In this document: positions 46,101 through 56,696 of the stretch, in pieces | Layout: every line of letters begins with the position of its first letter | How positions within the stretch are numbered: the first letter of the stretch is position 1 | The notes under the pieces: model-generated | The model's database searches: none | What the model was told of the DNA's origin: nothing | Seen by the model: the letters and a program-made list of their open reading frames with translations, nothing else | Program-made: the position numbers and the translations under genes | Assembly (NCBI RefSeq): GCF_028554725.1 | Contig: NC_071668.1 | Span: 3,472,001-3,536,000 of the forward strand | Length of the DNA: 64,000 nt | Source: Zeugodacus cucurbitae | Taxonomy: Eukaryota > Arthropoda > Insecta > Diptera > Tephritidae | Direction: 5' to 3'

Positions 46101-49100
46101 AAGCGTTGCCACCTATTTTTCGAAAATATTTTTTTGAATTGTTGCCATCTATTTTATTCCAAATTACAATCTTTAAGGCTTGTTTAACGCCATTTAATAT
46201 AAAAATCATATTATTTTAGACTTCAGGTTGGTTATTCATAACAGTATAAATGTTGTTATTTAATTGTGTAAGTGTGTTATATGTATGTAAGCATGTTTAT
46301 TTCTATATAAGTATGCATGTATGTATGTATGTATATGTTGGTAGCGTATGTATGTAAGAAAAAGCATAAAAAACTTCGTGTAAATACCTTTCAATTTTAA
46401 TTTTGGCGGTGAATAAACGATCGTACCATTCGAATCGGTATGAAAATAAATGTCAAAATACGCTAAAAGGTCTGCAATGAAACGGAAAAATAAAAATCAA
46501 AAAAACAAATGGATAATGGAAAAATGAAAAAAAAGTGAAATAAAAGCGCATAAAGCAATGAAAATGAATGACAATAAAATGAAATGAAAATATACAATTA
46601 TATGCGTGGCTTATATGTATGTGCCTTGGTGTGTGTGAGTAAAATGAAAATATGGAAAATTGTGAAAAATTAGTTTGCTACCTTACTCTACAGTTAGTAA
46701 CGGCATTGGTGCTTGTTAGTTGGACCAAATTGAGAAATACAGAAATACAAATTAGCAGCAACATAGACATCAAGTGAAGGTTAGTAACTGTTAAAGTTAC
46801 GGTTATTCAACATTCCTCTGCCATTTTACACAATTTTTGTAGCCCGAAAGACACTTTAAACTATCCATCGTCTCTTCCATGTTCTTGCTTCTTGCCTGTG
46901 CCACTTTTCCGCTTGATTGCGCTGCATATACATAACTACTTTGTATTAATGGCACCTCTATATGTGCAACGGCTCCAATATATATCCATAACTGTACATA
47001 TTTATATATATATACATATATACGCTTGTAGTCACACGATAATTAACTGCATTCAGCGAAATTCAATGCGCATTCGACGCACAACAAACGCGTTCATGGT
47101 CGCGCATCATGTTGCAATAATACAGTAACAAAATGGAGAGAGAAAAAGCAGGCAACGCGGTCAACCTGACACGAATTGGCCGCACACGCGCATGCACACA
47201 TGACCTGTAGGCATACATACATACATTCATACAAACGAGTACATGTGTACAAGCTGCAACCCTTGCATGGCCTGCTCGTGTGTGCGTCTCGCATTAAAGC
47301 GTGCGTCCTTGCCACACTGCATTGCAGCATAAATATGTAAATAGGCTTTTGCGCTCACGCATACATGTGTGCTGTGTGTTTGTGTGTGCGTGTGCCCTTC
47401 GTCGTCTGTGGCCGCATGCAATTTAACTGCATTTTAAACCGAAACATGCGCAATAATGGCGCTTTTTGCATAATATTCGCCGCGAATGCGTTAAATTCTC
47501 GCTGTTTTACATAAATATGGATTGCCCTGTGCGCTGGTTTGTTGTTGTTGTTGTTAAAAGCAATAGCAATTTAAGCATTTTTTCGCACTAATTGCAAGGC
47601 ACCAGTACACGCCGTTATAATTGTGCCAATAAAGGCGCACACACACACACTTGCAATGGTTTTAACGGTTTATTTACTTTATTGTTTGAGCATTTTAATT
47701 GTTATCTTACAAAGGCAACTTTGGCGATTTGCAAAAAAATTGGTTTCGGCGATCAGCACTGGGTTTTATTAAGAAAAATGATGCCATGAATGTCAATCAA
47801 GGGAAATGAAGTAACTGTAACTTTGACTATGTATTTTATATATTGTGGTTATGGAGCTTTTTTTCAATTTCTCCTTATAAAGGGATAATTTAATATTAAT
47901 TAATTGTTTTTTGATAGCCTTAAATTCATATTTTTGATTCTTCTTACTTTTTCATGAAGATAAACTAAGGTACCAACCTATGAAAAATATATTTTAACTA
48001 TCTGCTGTGTTATAATTATTCATTATGACACCTGGGAGACTGAAGCTCTGAGATGTTTGAGCTTTTTCGTCATCATTGACGACTTCTCGGGTTCGATGTT
48101 CGGTTATTTGTAGCTTAAGTGATCATTTGCCGTAGGCAATGGTTCGTCGGGCAATAAAATCTATCATAGAAAGCTTAGAAAGCTGTTTAGAAAGTTGTGA
48201 AAGCTGTTCCACTCTTAGAAAGCTAATTAAAAAGCTATGAAAGCTGTTTAGAAAGAAGCACTATCGGTTTTAACGAAACTCTGGACCATGACAGACCACA
48301 AGCTCCTTAATACCTTAACAGTTAGTCGGTATTTGGAAAGAAATCGAATATTTTGCTCTTAGAAAATGTAAGACTAATGTGTCTTAGACTTCGAAAACTA
48401 TCTGATATTTCCAGAATAAACTTTTTATAACTATGTTAGAAAGCTTTTGAGAGCTTTAGATGGACTCCGAAAATATTTAGCTGTCTCTCCAGGACCATTT
48501 TGCTGACGCCATGAGTTGTGTTTATACTTCCGAATCATATGTCATATTTTTTAAAGCAATCAGCAGTTCATTAGAGCTTTCTTCTCTTTACTGCTGCCTA
48601 AAAGCTTTTAGTTTATAACTGTAGTCTTTCATTTACTTCAGTTCGCCATTTAAATCATCTTCAAAAATATATCTTTCAAGACTTTAAAATATCGCGAGTT
48701 AGTTAAAATATCCTGCTACACAAACTGTATATCGTACAGTGTTGTTATTGTTATTTATCCACGATGTTTAACGACTAGCTGTGTTGCAATTATTTTTACA
48801 GGGCTGACTGGGCTGACAGCTTAGCATTAAGCCCGTGTTGTTGTTGTTATTGTTTTTGTTAATCATTGTTTTGTTATTTTTGCCGAGTTTTCTTGTTTGT
48901 TTTTGTTGTTGTTGTGCCGTTTTATAGTCACGAACGGCCGTGTGCGCGTTTACGCCAGCCTTGACACATATTTGCGTCATTTACAAACACACGCACATAT
49001 CTACTAACGTGTGCTTGCCACCGATGCTTTGCCAAGTGTTTTAATATACAGCAAAATACAGCTTATATGTACATATATATAACGGTGCACATATGCGTGT

Positions 49101-52100
49101 CTGTATGTAGCCGCAAAGAGTATATGTTTATAACGCTTGTGCGCCGCCACTAGAGCACGCGTGAGGCAGCGCGCGTTTGTAGGCGTGCAAAGCAGGATCT
49201 TAAGCGTTTTAAGCGTTTTTTTTCTCTCTCCTGTAATCCGCTTTCGCCTCAGCGCCGTTATTGTGCTGACTTCTCTGTTTTTTTAATTTTTTTCTTGTTT
49301 TTTATGGCTCGACTGAGCAGCGTGTCCACAATTAAACTGCCGCACAATAAATTTGCATACATACACAGATGAACGTGTTTATATGTATGTATTAGAAATA
49401 AATGTTTAAAATGCGCCTGGAAACTTGTAAAAGCTTCTAAGCCTGCTCGTTTTTTTTGCTACAATTTAATGCATTTCTACAACTCAGCTTAAGTACATAT
49501 ATGTGTGTGTGTTTGTGTGCGCATAGATTTACTCATTTGAACTAAATGCACTTGCTTTGCTATTGTTATTGTTATTGTTGTTTTCAGTGCTTATGACCAT
49601 GAACGCGTGTATACAAAATAGATGTTAGCGAGCGCATATGTATGTAAGTGAGAGTGTGTGTGTGCTGGTGGGTGCAAAGCATAAAATGTCTTAATGAAAT
49701 CAAATGGCGTGGCAAATGCAAAAAAGCGGCGCAACAGAAAATTCTCTAATGGGCGTTAAAGCGTTTTGGCCATTGGCTTTGGCGTTAAACGAGTAAACGT
49801 AAAAATTTGTTAATAATTGATGCTTTTAACTGAAAACAATACGGGAGTTTACAAACTAACAGCGCCAGAGGAACACGAAATCCAGGGTTGCATTACACAA
49901 CAACATATAAAACGTAAGACATACGAACTAGTATTTGGTTTTTGCTGTTTTCACTGATTTTTTTTGGGTTTTTCTTATTTTCTAATAGCTTAGTTTTCAA
50001 TATTCTTGGGTTTTCAACACACATTACAGTTAGTTGAGTACTGTTAGTCGGTCGGTTTGTCCAAGTGTGTGTTTGGAGCGTAATTGTGGAAGTGGACAGA
50101 ACAGTGGAGGCAGGGGGCATACACACATTCCAAATATTTAACAAAGTGACAAAAGTACGAGCATAGAAATTGTGTGCGTGCAAAAATATTGCAGTAATTT
50201 CAATAAAAAAAAAAAATTATTAAAAAAAAATCTAAAATAAAAAAACAAAAGTAATCACACGACATAATTTTTTCTCCTTCGAGTTCATTCGTATAATATA
50301 ATAGTATCTACCCTTGCCTGTTTTTAAGTAATCCAATAGGTTCAAGAAATAATAACCTATTAGGTCTACAACTTTGCTTCCGCCGTTTTCCAATAGATGT
50401 CTCTAGGGTCAAGCACTGGTCGATTATATCGTTTTATATCGATCTTGGACATTTGTGTCAACATTAACACAACAAAATATTTGTAGAGATCTGTTTGCAT
50501 CCAAAACTTATTCTCAACTGAAAATGTCACTTTTTGAGCCGAATTCTCGACATTTACGGGAAATTTTGCTGTTCTTTTTTAATTCCAAGAAAAGTGCGGC
50601 TGAGACTCAACGACGTTTGTAAAAAAAGACTTCAATGTACATAAAAATGGCGGAAGCAAAGTAAAAAAGCCCTAAGGTACTCACACAGACCTCGACAATA
50701 CAATACTCTTGAGAATATAACAACATTAAAGTCTTCCGAAGACTGACAACTCAGAGCACAAGTCTCTCAATGCTCTCAGAGCCAATAGAACAATGAACGA
50801 AATGAACTCAAAACATATATACTATTATATAACGGTATCTAAGACTTGGAGATCTCAAATAAGCTTGAGAAAGTCTATTGTGTGAAGTATGTAGTTATGA
50901 AATTGTAGATCAAGAGCAATATTTACTATAGCTATGGTGAGTTTAACCTAACTTAAATACAACTTTCACTCGTTCACTTATGATATGTCTTCGAAAACCC
51001 AAATAATTTTCGTAACATAGTCATTGTCCAAATTAATGAAAATTCAGAGAATTCAGAAACTGAACAAACCGAAAATAATGAACTATTTCCAATTACACTT
51101 AATAAAACAATAATGACTCGTAAAATTATAATTTCTCAATCCAAATATATAAATATATTTACAACAACAATTTTCGAAAAACACATTTTGTTCTTCACTT
51201 ATTTCGGAACACTTTCGAAATGTAAAGTAATAAAAAAAACTAACCGAAATATCTAAGCGCAAAAATATTACTTCGATTAAAACTACTCAAAAGCTTTTTG
51301 AAGCTTTGCAAGTATCTTCCGTCTAATTAATTTTAGAAGCTTTTTCTTACTTTTTTTTTAGAAGCTATTTGAAGCTTTACAAGTTCTTCCGTATTCTGTA
51401 AGTATTTTCAGAAGCTTTTTCTTTATTTTTTGAGAAGCTTTTGTCTTTCGTCTGAGATTTTCTAACCCTCATAAATTTTTCTAAAACCTTCAACTTTGCC
51501 AAAAACCTATTTGAAAAACTGCGAAGAGCTTCAAAACCCTACAAAAATTAAAAAAAAAAAAATGAAAATGGAACTAATATTGTAATATAAGTACCGCTAT
51601 TGGGCAATGCAACGCGTTGAAGCAACTTTCCGAGTACTTCCAACGATTTGCATTGACCAAAGTGGGCGCTATTTGCTATTTTAATTTTTTATTTTTTCTT
51701 TTTTTTTTTGTTTTTGTTAAGTTTTCTATTGTTTTTGTTGCCTTAAAGTGGTTGGGAAGGTGTGTTCGCTTACCAGCTTCGTCTGGCATTAGTTGGAAAA
51801 TATGATCTGGCGGTTGTGTTGCAGCCTTGACATTACGTGGCGCTGCCGGGGCGTCTTCTAAAGGCATTTGAATTTGCAATTTTTCAATGAAATTCAAATG
51901 TCCATATTTTTGTTTTTGAAATTTTTTTATTTGATTTGTTGTAGTTGTGAATGTTTAGCGATATTTTCGATTTTCGTATATTTTTTTTTTAGATTTTTTT
52001 TTTGTTAAAGACGATAGATGATGGCAGAGTTATGAGTGTTGCGTAAATAAATTCATACATATTATACACAAATGTTGTTGTAGAAAAGAGAGAAAAAGAG

Positions 52101-55100
52101 AGAAATGCAAGAGTATGGATTTAATTTAATATCAGAGATTGAGTTAGTGTTGCAAAGTTGGCGAGGGCGGAGCGGTAAGTGGTACAGAACTCTGTTTCCA
52201 ACACCCACTTACCCCAACTGCCTCGCCGCACTTGCAAAAGTTGCATAGAGTTTGTGCATCAAGGTCTTAGAAGTTAACAGTAGTTAAGAATTTTGCAAAC
52301 TTTAACTCACCCAAAGTGCGCACCGTCATTACTTTGCTCATCAACCCATCACCGAGCACATTGCGTCCGACCACCTGAAACTCATACGTGGTGCCAGACG
52401 CCAGGCCGTTGATGGTGACCTGTGTGCTGCCCGACGGTGTCACCGAAATGGTCTGCCAATCGGCGGCGCCCGCCTCGCGATACCAAATCGTATAGTCCTG
52501 CTTGTACTCGGAGCCACCGCTATAGCCGGGCATCCACTGCAGTGTGATGGATGACTCGGTCGCCTTGCCGGTGATGTTGTACGGTGCATGCGGCTGTGTG
52601 CCCTCGATGACCAGCTGCGTTACGGACATCAGTGTGGCCACCTCATTCGAGACGACACACTGATAGTAGCCGAAGTCTTCGCCGCGTAAATTCTCAATGG
52701 TTATATTGCCACCGGACACTTTGACACGCGTACGCTGTGTCTCGCTCAATTCGCCGCCATCTTGACGCTGCCATTTGATAGTGGGCCGCTGTGTACCCTC
52801 CGCCTCGATGGCATCGCAATGCATTTCGACGCTGTCGCCCACTTTGCGCTGATACAGCGACTCCGGTTCGACGGTGAAAGTGGGCGGCTTGCGTACCAGC
52901 ACCTCCATGGGACCGGACGATCCCTGTGTGCCTTGTGCATTGTAGGGTGTACAAGTGTAGCGACCTTGATGATCCTCATTGACGCGCGTGAAGAGCAATG
53001 AACCGTTGGCCATGACGACGATGTCCTTCATCTGATACGGTTCGAGTAGGCGCTTGTCTTTGGTCCAGGTGACATACTGCAGTGTGGGATTCGATTTGAT
53101 GTAGCACTGAACGACGCCGGCCAAACGGAAGGGTAGATACTGTACAGTGGGTGTGAAGGTCACTTTGGCAGGATCTGGAAGACAAGTAAAAAAGAAGTGA
53201 GTGCTACTAAATGTCTTTGATGTCTTTTAGTAAATATTAGTTGACACGCTGAGCTTTAACTCAATTTTGAAAACTCATAATTTTCGAAAATATTACACGT
53301 CGAAACTTATTCGAATATTTTTAGTTTTCGAAACAGTGTAATACCTTAGTTCCACAACACTTTTTTGTTTAATTATTAGAGCTCTGACATTCCTTTAAAA
53401 ATTTTGCTCTTTTAAACTTCACTTCTCAGTCTTGTTTCTTCTGATATTTGTTGAAAAAATATTTACAAAGATTGCGGTAATCGTGATTTTGAGCATTTAA
53501 ACAAGAAAAGAAATCACAAAGCCATGGCGCACCAAATGGAGTTGGTGCCTTCTAATGTAGGACAAGAAGGGGAAGGTGAAATGAAGATAATTGCTGTGGA
53601 AAAAGCTAACAAACGTAAGCCCGACCTCATCCATAAGCTCCATTACGAATTTCCTTTAAATGCCAATCTTCAAACTATAGCCATCAACACTCGCTTCAGT
53701 GGCAAGGTCGACTACGATATGGTGCTGGTTGTGTTCAAAGAAAGTTTCATAAAGAAGTGGGAGAAAATGACGCCTTCGCCGGACACAGGCCTACAAGGTT
53801 TCGACGAGCTGGCCACTATCGGTGCGGGCTCCTTCGGCAGAGTGGTATGTGCAAACTGTGGCACCTTTCTTTCATTGAGACAAATTATTTTCTTTCTTTG
53901 GTTAGAAATTGGTACGCGAGAAGTCGACGGGTAATTACTACGCCGCGAAGTTGGTGTTAAAGGAGATGATCGTGAAGACGAAGCAAGTGCCGCATATATT
54001 CAATGAGAAGCGCGTGCTGCTTAGCATAGACTTTCCCTATGTGGTTATGATGGACTTCTGTCGGAAGGATTTTGATAACTTGATTTTCGGTTTGCCATTC
54101 ATAAATGGCGGAGAGCTCTTCACCTATCATCGCAAGTAGTTGCTATTTATTGCACGAGTGCTGTTATAAGATTTGTTTATTCTAAACTTCTATAATTATA
54201 ACAGAGTGCGCAGATTCTCCGAGAAACAAGCGCGCTTCTACGCGGCTCAAGTATTTCTTGGCTTGGAGTATCTACATAACCTACAGCTGTTGTATCGGGA
54301 TCTAAAGCCAGAAAATATATTAATCGATCGGAAGGGTTATCTCAAAATAACGGATTTTGGTTTTGCAAAGGTATTTCAAATACCAAGAGAGGCTGTTCTT
54401 GAGGACAGAGCTCCTAAAACTTTATTGATTTCCCTTTCCAGCGCGTTGAGACACGCACTTTGACCTTATGCGGCACACCTGAGTATCTGGCGCCCGAGTT
54501 GATAAAGTCCAAACCTTATTCCACCAGCGTCGACTGGTGGGCGTTCGGTGTGCTGGTCTTTGAATTTGTCGCCGGTAATTCACCCTTCTCCGAGTACAAT
54601 CGGGACGTGATGATGATGTATGGAAAAATCTGCGATGGCGCCTATAAGATACCGGCCTCATTTCCACCCATGTTAAAGGACTTAGTTTCACGTCTACTGG
54701 TGGTCGATCCTTCGAAGCGGTGAGTGCAATTGTGCGTCTTGAGACTCACGCATACTCATTTATAGTCTTCGTTAGACTCGGTTGCTTAACGAACGCACAG
54801 AAGGATATCAAAAATCACGAATGGTTTAAAGGCGTTGACTGGTACGGACTGCTGAACCAACAAATACAGCCACCCTATGTGCCTGTCATCTCAAATATGG
54901 AGGATCTGTCGAATTTCGATAAATATCCCGAAGATAAAAAGAATGCGTCGAAGTCAAAAAATAACAAATATCCCGAAATCTTTGCTGAGTTTTAGTTGCT
55001 TAAATGTTTATGTTTATATTTTACTTTACGAGATACTAGCAGTGAATCGGAATACTATATATGAAATGTGCTTAAAAATGGTTTTTATTAATATGACCGG

Positions 55101-55382
55101 TGGGTACTTACATTCTACATTTAAATAAGCCGAAGCGCTTTGCGGATCTCCAATGCCATTCGTTACCTCACACAAGTATTGACCAGAATCGTCCGCACTA
55201 ACGGGATTTATAATAAGGGAACCATCTTTACGTATTGTAACGCGTGTCTCCAGTGAGGCCACCTCCCGTACGGGAGAGCCTTCGCGAAACCATCTAACGG
55301 TAACATTGCCGGGCATTGCTTTCGCTTCGCACGAGAATATCACCTTTTCGCCCTCGAGTTTCGTTTGATTAGTGGGCGGCAC
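29135..55382 (-). CDS. tutl: turtle (Ig-superfamily adhesion receptor), 3' part of the gene
   Basis: Matches Drosophila Turtle nearly residue for residue in the ectodomain. In flies this neuronal transmembrane protein acts in axon branching, dendrite self-avoidance and motor behaviour; vertebrate relatives are IGSF9/IGSF9B. Exons in transcription order: 55382-55112 (Ig3), 53174-52311 (Ig4, Ig5, FnIII-1), 51857-51774 (linker), optional 46471-46388, 42784-42371 (FnIII-2 and membrane helix), 34082-33857 (juxtamembrane tail) and 31154-29135 (long tail, stop). Phases agree throughout (0-1-1-1-1-2-stop), giving 1293 codons without the optional exon. Signal peptide, Ig1 and Ig2 were not found between 55383 and 64000, so the 5' part is outside the window. 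Introns reach 8 kb and hold transposons and, on the other strand, a kinase gene. The C-terminus is ESVC, which might bind a PDZ domain; that is a guess. Confidence 0.95.
31155..33856 (-). other. tutl: tutl intron before the last coding exon
   Basis: AT-rich intron of 2.7 kb. Its right part contains the mariner deletion derivative at 32747-33619; nothing else recognisable. Confidence 0.7.
32747..33619 (-). mobile_element. mariner (mauritiana-like), internally deleted
   Basis: Flanked by TA on both sides (32745-32746 and 33620-33621) with inverted ends TTAGGTCTACAACTTTGCTT and its complement near 33600-33619. On the minus strand: an N-terminal piece with the helix-turn-helix region (ATEAYRMLSDTYGEAVLSER), then a jump from NGDYEA directly to KIMLCIW, so the part with the first catalytic Asp is missing. 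The C-terminal part keeps HDNARPH and SPDVAPSDYH, with 34 residues between the two Asp as expected for D,D34D. A TGA replaces the second Trp of IWWDQ. Non-functional, resembling Mos1-type transposases. Confidence 0.9.
33857..34082 (-). CDS. tutl: tutl juxtamembrane tail exon with Gln/His repeats
   Basis: Begins EFNMVACRITDARNIAANNH, exactly as in Drosophila Turtle after the membrane helix, then a run of CAG/CAA and CAT codons giving about 40 residues of mainly Gln and His, and ends GQVPLKK at AA|gtaagt (phase 2). Acceptor TTTGCAG. The repeat run is longer than the few residues I recall at this place in the fly protein. Confidence 0.92.
34840..35165. repeat. Array of AAAGCTTTCA palindromic units
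   Basis: About 15 copies of AAGCTTTCA or near variants in roughly 325 bases, spaced 15-35 bases by T-rich DNA; the longer TAAAGCTTTCAC is partly repeated. The core AAAGCTTT is self-complementary. Confidence 0.8.
38227..38375. repeat. Two tandem copies of a segment of about 85 bp
   Basis: TCTTATTAGTCTAGTAATTA, then GTCTCCTAAA...GCCATCTTCAG, CTTTCCCTTTATATCGAACC occurs twice, with copy starts about 85 bp apart. Non-coding. Confidence 0.85.
38625..38880 (-). mobile_element. mariner-derived MITE, 256 bp
   Basis: Same terminal sequences as the element at 32747-33619 (TAGGTCTAAAACTTTGCTTC at one end, GGAAGCAAAGTTGTAAACCT at the other) and the same subterminal sequence (GACATTTTCAGTTGAGAATA, TGACACAAATGTCCAAG), but no coding region. 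TA flanks at both ends. Confidence 0.88.
42371..42784 (-). CDS. tutl: tutl FnIII-2 and transmembrane exon
   Basis: Starts PKPGPPRNLTVTEV, contains the FnIII Trp (LISWQAP) and YYFRVLAN, then a single helix (ITAGVVGGILFFIVAIILSV) followed by the basic stop-transfer KICNKRKRRKQEK. Phase 1 at both ends; acceptor ATTTAG, donor AAAAG|gtaaaa. If the donor is not used the frame runs 23 residues further to a stop at 42300. Confidence 0.97.
43040..43440. repeat. Four degenerate tandem repeats of about 110 bp
   Basis: Each unit has an A/T-rich part (ATTATTTTTGAAAA...), then AAAGAGCTTTTTGAAAAGAC, CCTTGGAGCTTTTGAA and a CTTTCTTTAATAA end. Non-coding, and related in content to the AAAGCTTT motif seen elsewhere in the gene. 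Confidence 0.8.
45955..46149. repeat. GTTGCCACC-containing short repeats
   Basis: GTTGCCACC at 45955, 46067 and 46105 and GTTGCCATC at 46141; the last three are preceded or followed by CGAAAATATTTTT, suggesting a degenerate tandem unit of about 37 bp. Confidence 0.65.
46388..46471 (-). CDS. tutl: tutl 84-nt cassette exon (candidate)
   Basis: Between the linker exon and the FnIII-2 exon lies an 84-nt open segment with an excellent acceptor (a T-rich tract ending CATTGCAG) and a GTATTT donor. Both ends are phase 1, matching the flanking exons, so it can be included or skipped without a frameshift. It adds 28 residues, including DIYFHTDSNGTIVYSPP with an N-glycosylation sequon (Asn-Gly-Thr), just before FnIII-2. 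I do not recall it from the main fly isoform. Confidence 0.75.
46472..51773 (-). other. tutl: tutl intron of 5.3 kb
   Basis: Contains CATA/TATG and TG microsatellites (46970-47400, 49070-49150, 49495-49680), AAAGCTTT motifs (48170-48480, 51290-51440) and the MITE at 50360-50675. No exon beyond those listed. Confidence 0.6.
50360..50675 (+). mobile_element. mariner-derived MITE, 316 bp
   Basis: Starts TTAGGTCTACAACTTTGCTT after a TA and ends GGCGGAAGCAAAG...CCCTAA. The interior matches the transposase 5' region of the 32.7 kb element (GACATTTGTGTCAA, GAAAATGTCACTTTTTGAGC, remnants of the coding start), in the opposite orientation to the other two copies. Confidence 0.88.
51774..51857 (-). CDS. 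tutl: tutl linker exon, 84 nt
   Basis: Encodes DAPAAPRNVKAATQPPD followed by FQLMPDEAG, which matches the Drosophila protein between FnIII-1 and FnIII-2. Phase 1 at both ends; acceptor CTTTAG, donor GCTG|gtaagc. Confidence 0.93.
52311..53174 (-). CDS. tutl: tutl Ig4-Ig5-FnIII-1 exon
   Basis: An 864-nt exon. Ig4 starts PAKVTFTPTVQYL with Cys in VVQCYIK and YTCTPYNAQG; Ig5 has VEMHCDA and YYQCVVSNE; FnIII-1 has APYNITGKATESSITLQW and ends VMTVRTLG. The disulfide cysteines and Trp of both Ig folds are present. Acceptor CTTCCAG, donor TTGG|gtgagt. Confidence 0.97.
53524..54995 (+). CDS. PKA-catalytic-subunit-like AGC kinase, nested in tutl
   Basis: Cytoplasmic Ser/Thr kinase of the cAMP-dependent family by motif. 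Exons: 53524-53844, 53906-54135, 54205-54370, 54442-54719, 54776-54995, giving 404 aa. Visible motifs in order: Gly loop GAGSFGRV (about residues 100-107), YYAAKLVLKE with the ATP-binding Lys, NEKRVL, YRDLKPEN catalytic loop, DFGFAK, TLTLCGTPEYLAPE activation segment with the phosphorylatable Thr, SVDWWAFGVL and the terminal FAEF resembling the PKA FTEF end. The N-terminus is about 50 residues longer than in PKA-C. The ATG has a strong context (AAAGCCATGG). Introns are 56-71 bp with GT-AG ends. It lies entirely inside the tutl intron between Ig4 and Ig3, on the opposite strand; its stop is 116 bases from the Ig3 exon. The specific Drosophila orthologue is not clear to me. Confidence 0.93.
55112..55382 (-). 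CDS. tutl: tutl Ig3 exon
   Basis: Starts VPPTNQTKLEGEKVIFSC and includes NVTVRW, SGQYLCEVTNG and ASAYLNVE. Phase 0 at its 5' end (acceptor GCGCACAG), phase 1 at the 3' end (donor GAAT|gtaagt). The upstream partner exon with Ig2 is not in the window. Confidence 0.96.
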
Positions 55383-56460
55383 CTGTGCGCATAGTGGGGG
55401 AGAGGGGAAGAGAGAGAGAGTAAAAAATGCAATTTATATTAATTTCATATAATTTAAGCTTTGGAATTAAGTTATTTAAACGCTATTAATTTCGAACACC
55501 TATGGATAGAGTAATGAAAGCGGGATAACAATTAAATTAAATAAATTAATTAAGATAATAAGTTAACTTACAATATTTGAGTTTTAGTTCATGAGTAAAA
55601 TAATTCAGTTTCCGCTGTCTAAAGTAAGGCGGATAAATTGAAAATTTATACGAGTGTGTTCACTAAGGGTCTCTGTGACCCGTGTAACTGTTTAATGAAA
55701 ATATAAGAAACTCTTTATTTCACTAAATTTTTCTGACATCAATACTTTGCTAAACTGACAAAAATTTAACTAAATATACATATATTCGCTTTAGCTAAAA
55801 TGAATTTTTTAAAATAAATTTTCCACATTTTCCACAAAATCTGTCACCAGTAATGAAGTCAAGTCAACGCCAAACCATACTAACCAACTAAGTGTGATTG
55901 GCATGTATTAAAATGTGAGTGTCACTAAATTTACTGTGGTTTTACAGTGCCTAAGTTAAACCACATGCTAGATATGTAAGTAGGTTTCTACATACGAAGT
56001 ATTAACTTGTCATACTTTTAACCCATTTGCGTCGCTTATACTAATACTATAACTAATATAATAAATCAGTGAGTAATTAATCGATCGACTGAACTATGAA
56101 GTATTGAAAGTAAAGAAGTCTACTTTTGCTAGTCTATCATAATCATATATCCTATATTTATACCAGTTTTGGTATAATATTGTACTAGGTGACCATTCGA
56201 GGGTTAAGTCAAGAGGCTGTTACTCAGAGAGTGATATTAGCTCAACACAAGTAATCAAGGAGAAAAATTGTATTGAATCACAAAATCCCTGCTTAGTAAA
56301 GCATTAAAATATATAGACCGCATTCGATTCGACACTTCACTACTATGAATGTTTGAGCTCTTCTGTTTTTCTTCTTGTCGAAAAATTTACATATCAAAGT
56401 AACATTTGTTCAGTTCAAATTCGTTAAAAGTCATCCGTGAATACCACATTAATGTGTTTT

Positions 56461-56696
56461 AGTCAGCTGCTATACTATCTATTACAGATTTATACCAGTA
56501 TAAGAGATTTATACCAGTTGCTTGTTCGATTGACTGTGTTACAAAACTGGTCTAACCGAAGATGTAAATTTTGTTTAAGTCAGGCCAATTTACTATTATC
56601 TATACGGATTTATACCAGTATAAGAGATTTATACCTGTTGCTTGTTCGATTGACTGTGTTCCAAAACTGGTCGAATTTTAGAGAGCATTTTTTTAA
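56461..56696. repeat. Two tandem copies of a 117-bp segment
   Basis: GATTTATACCAGTATAAGAG, then ATTTATACC.GTTGC, TTGTTCGATTGACTGTGTT and CAAAACTGGTC occurs twice, with AGTCAG at each junction. Very similar copies, so recent. Confidence 0.88.

Larger units (their letters stand above)
42785..46387 (-). other. tutl: tutl intron between cassette and FnIII-2 exons
   Basis: Holds the 115-bp tandem repeats (43040-43440), a GC-rich block with CA and CG runs (45060-45680) and a cluster of GTTGCCACC repeats (45955-46149). A plus-strand frame at 44561-45004 is Asn/Thr/Lys-rich without domains and is not called. Confidence 0.6.
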
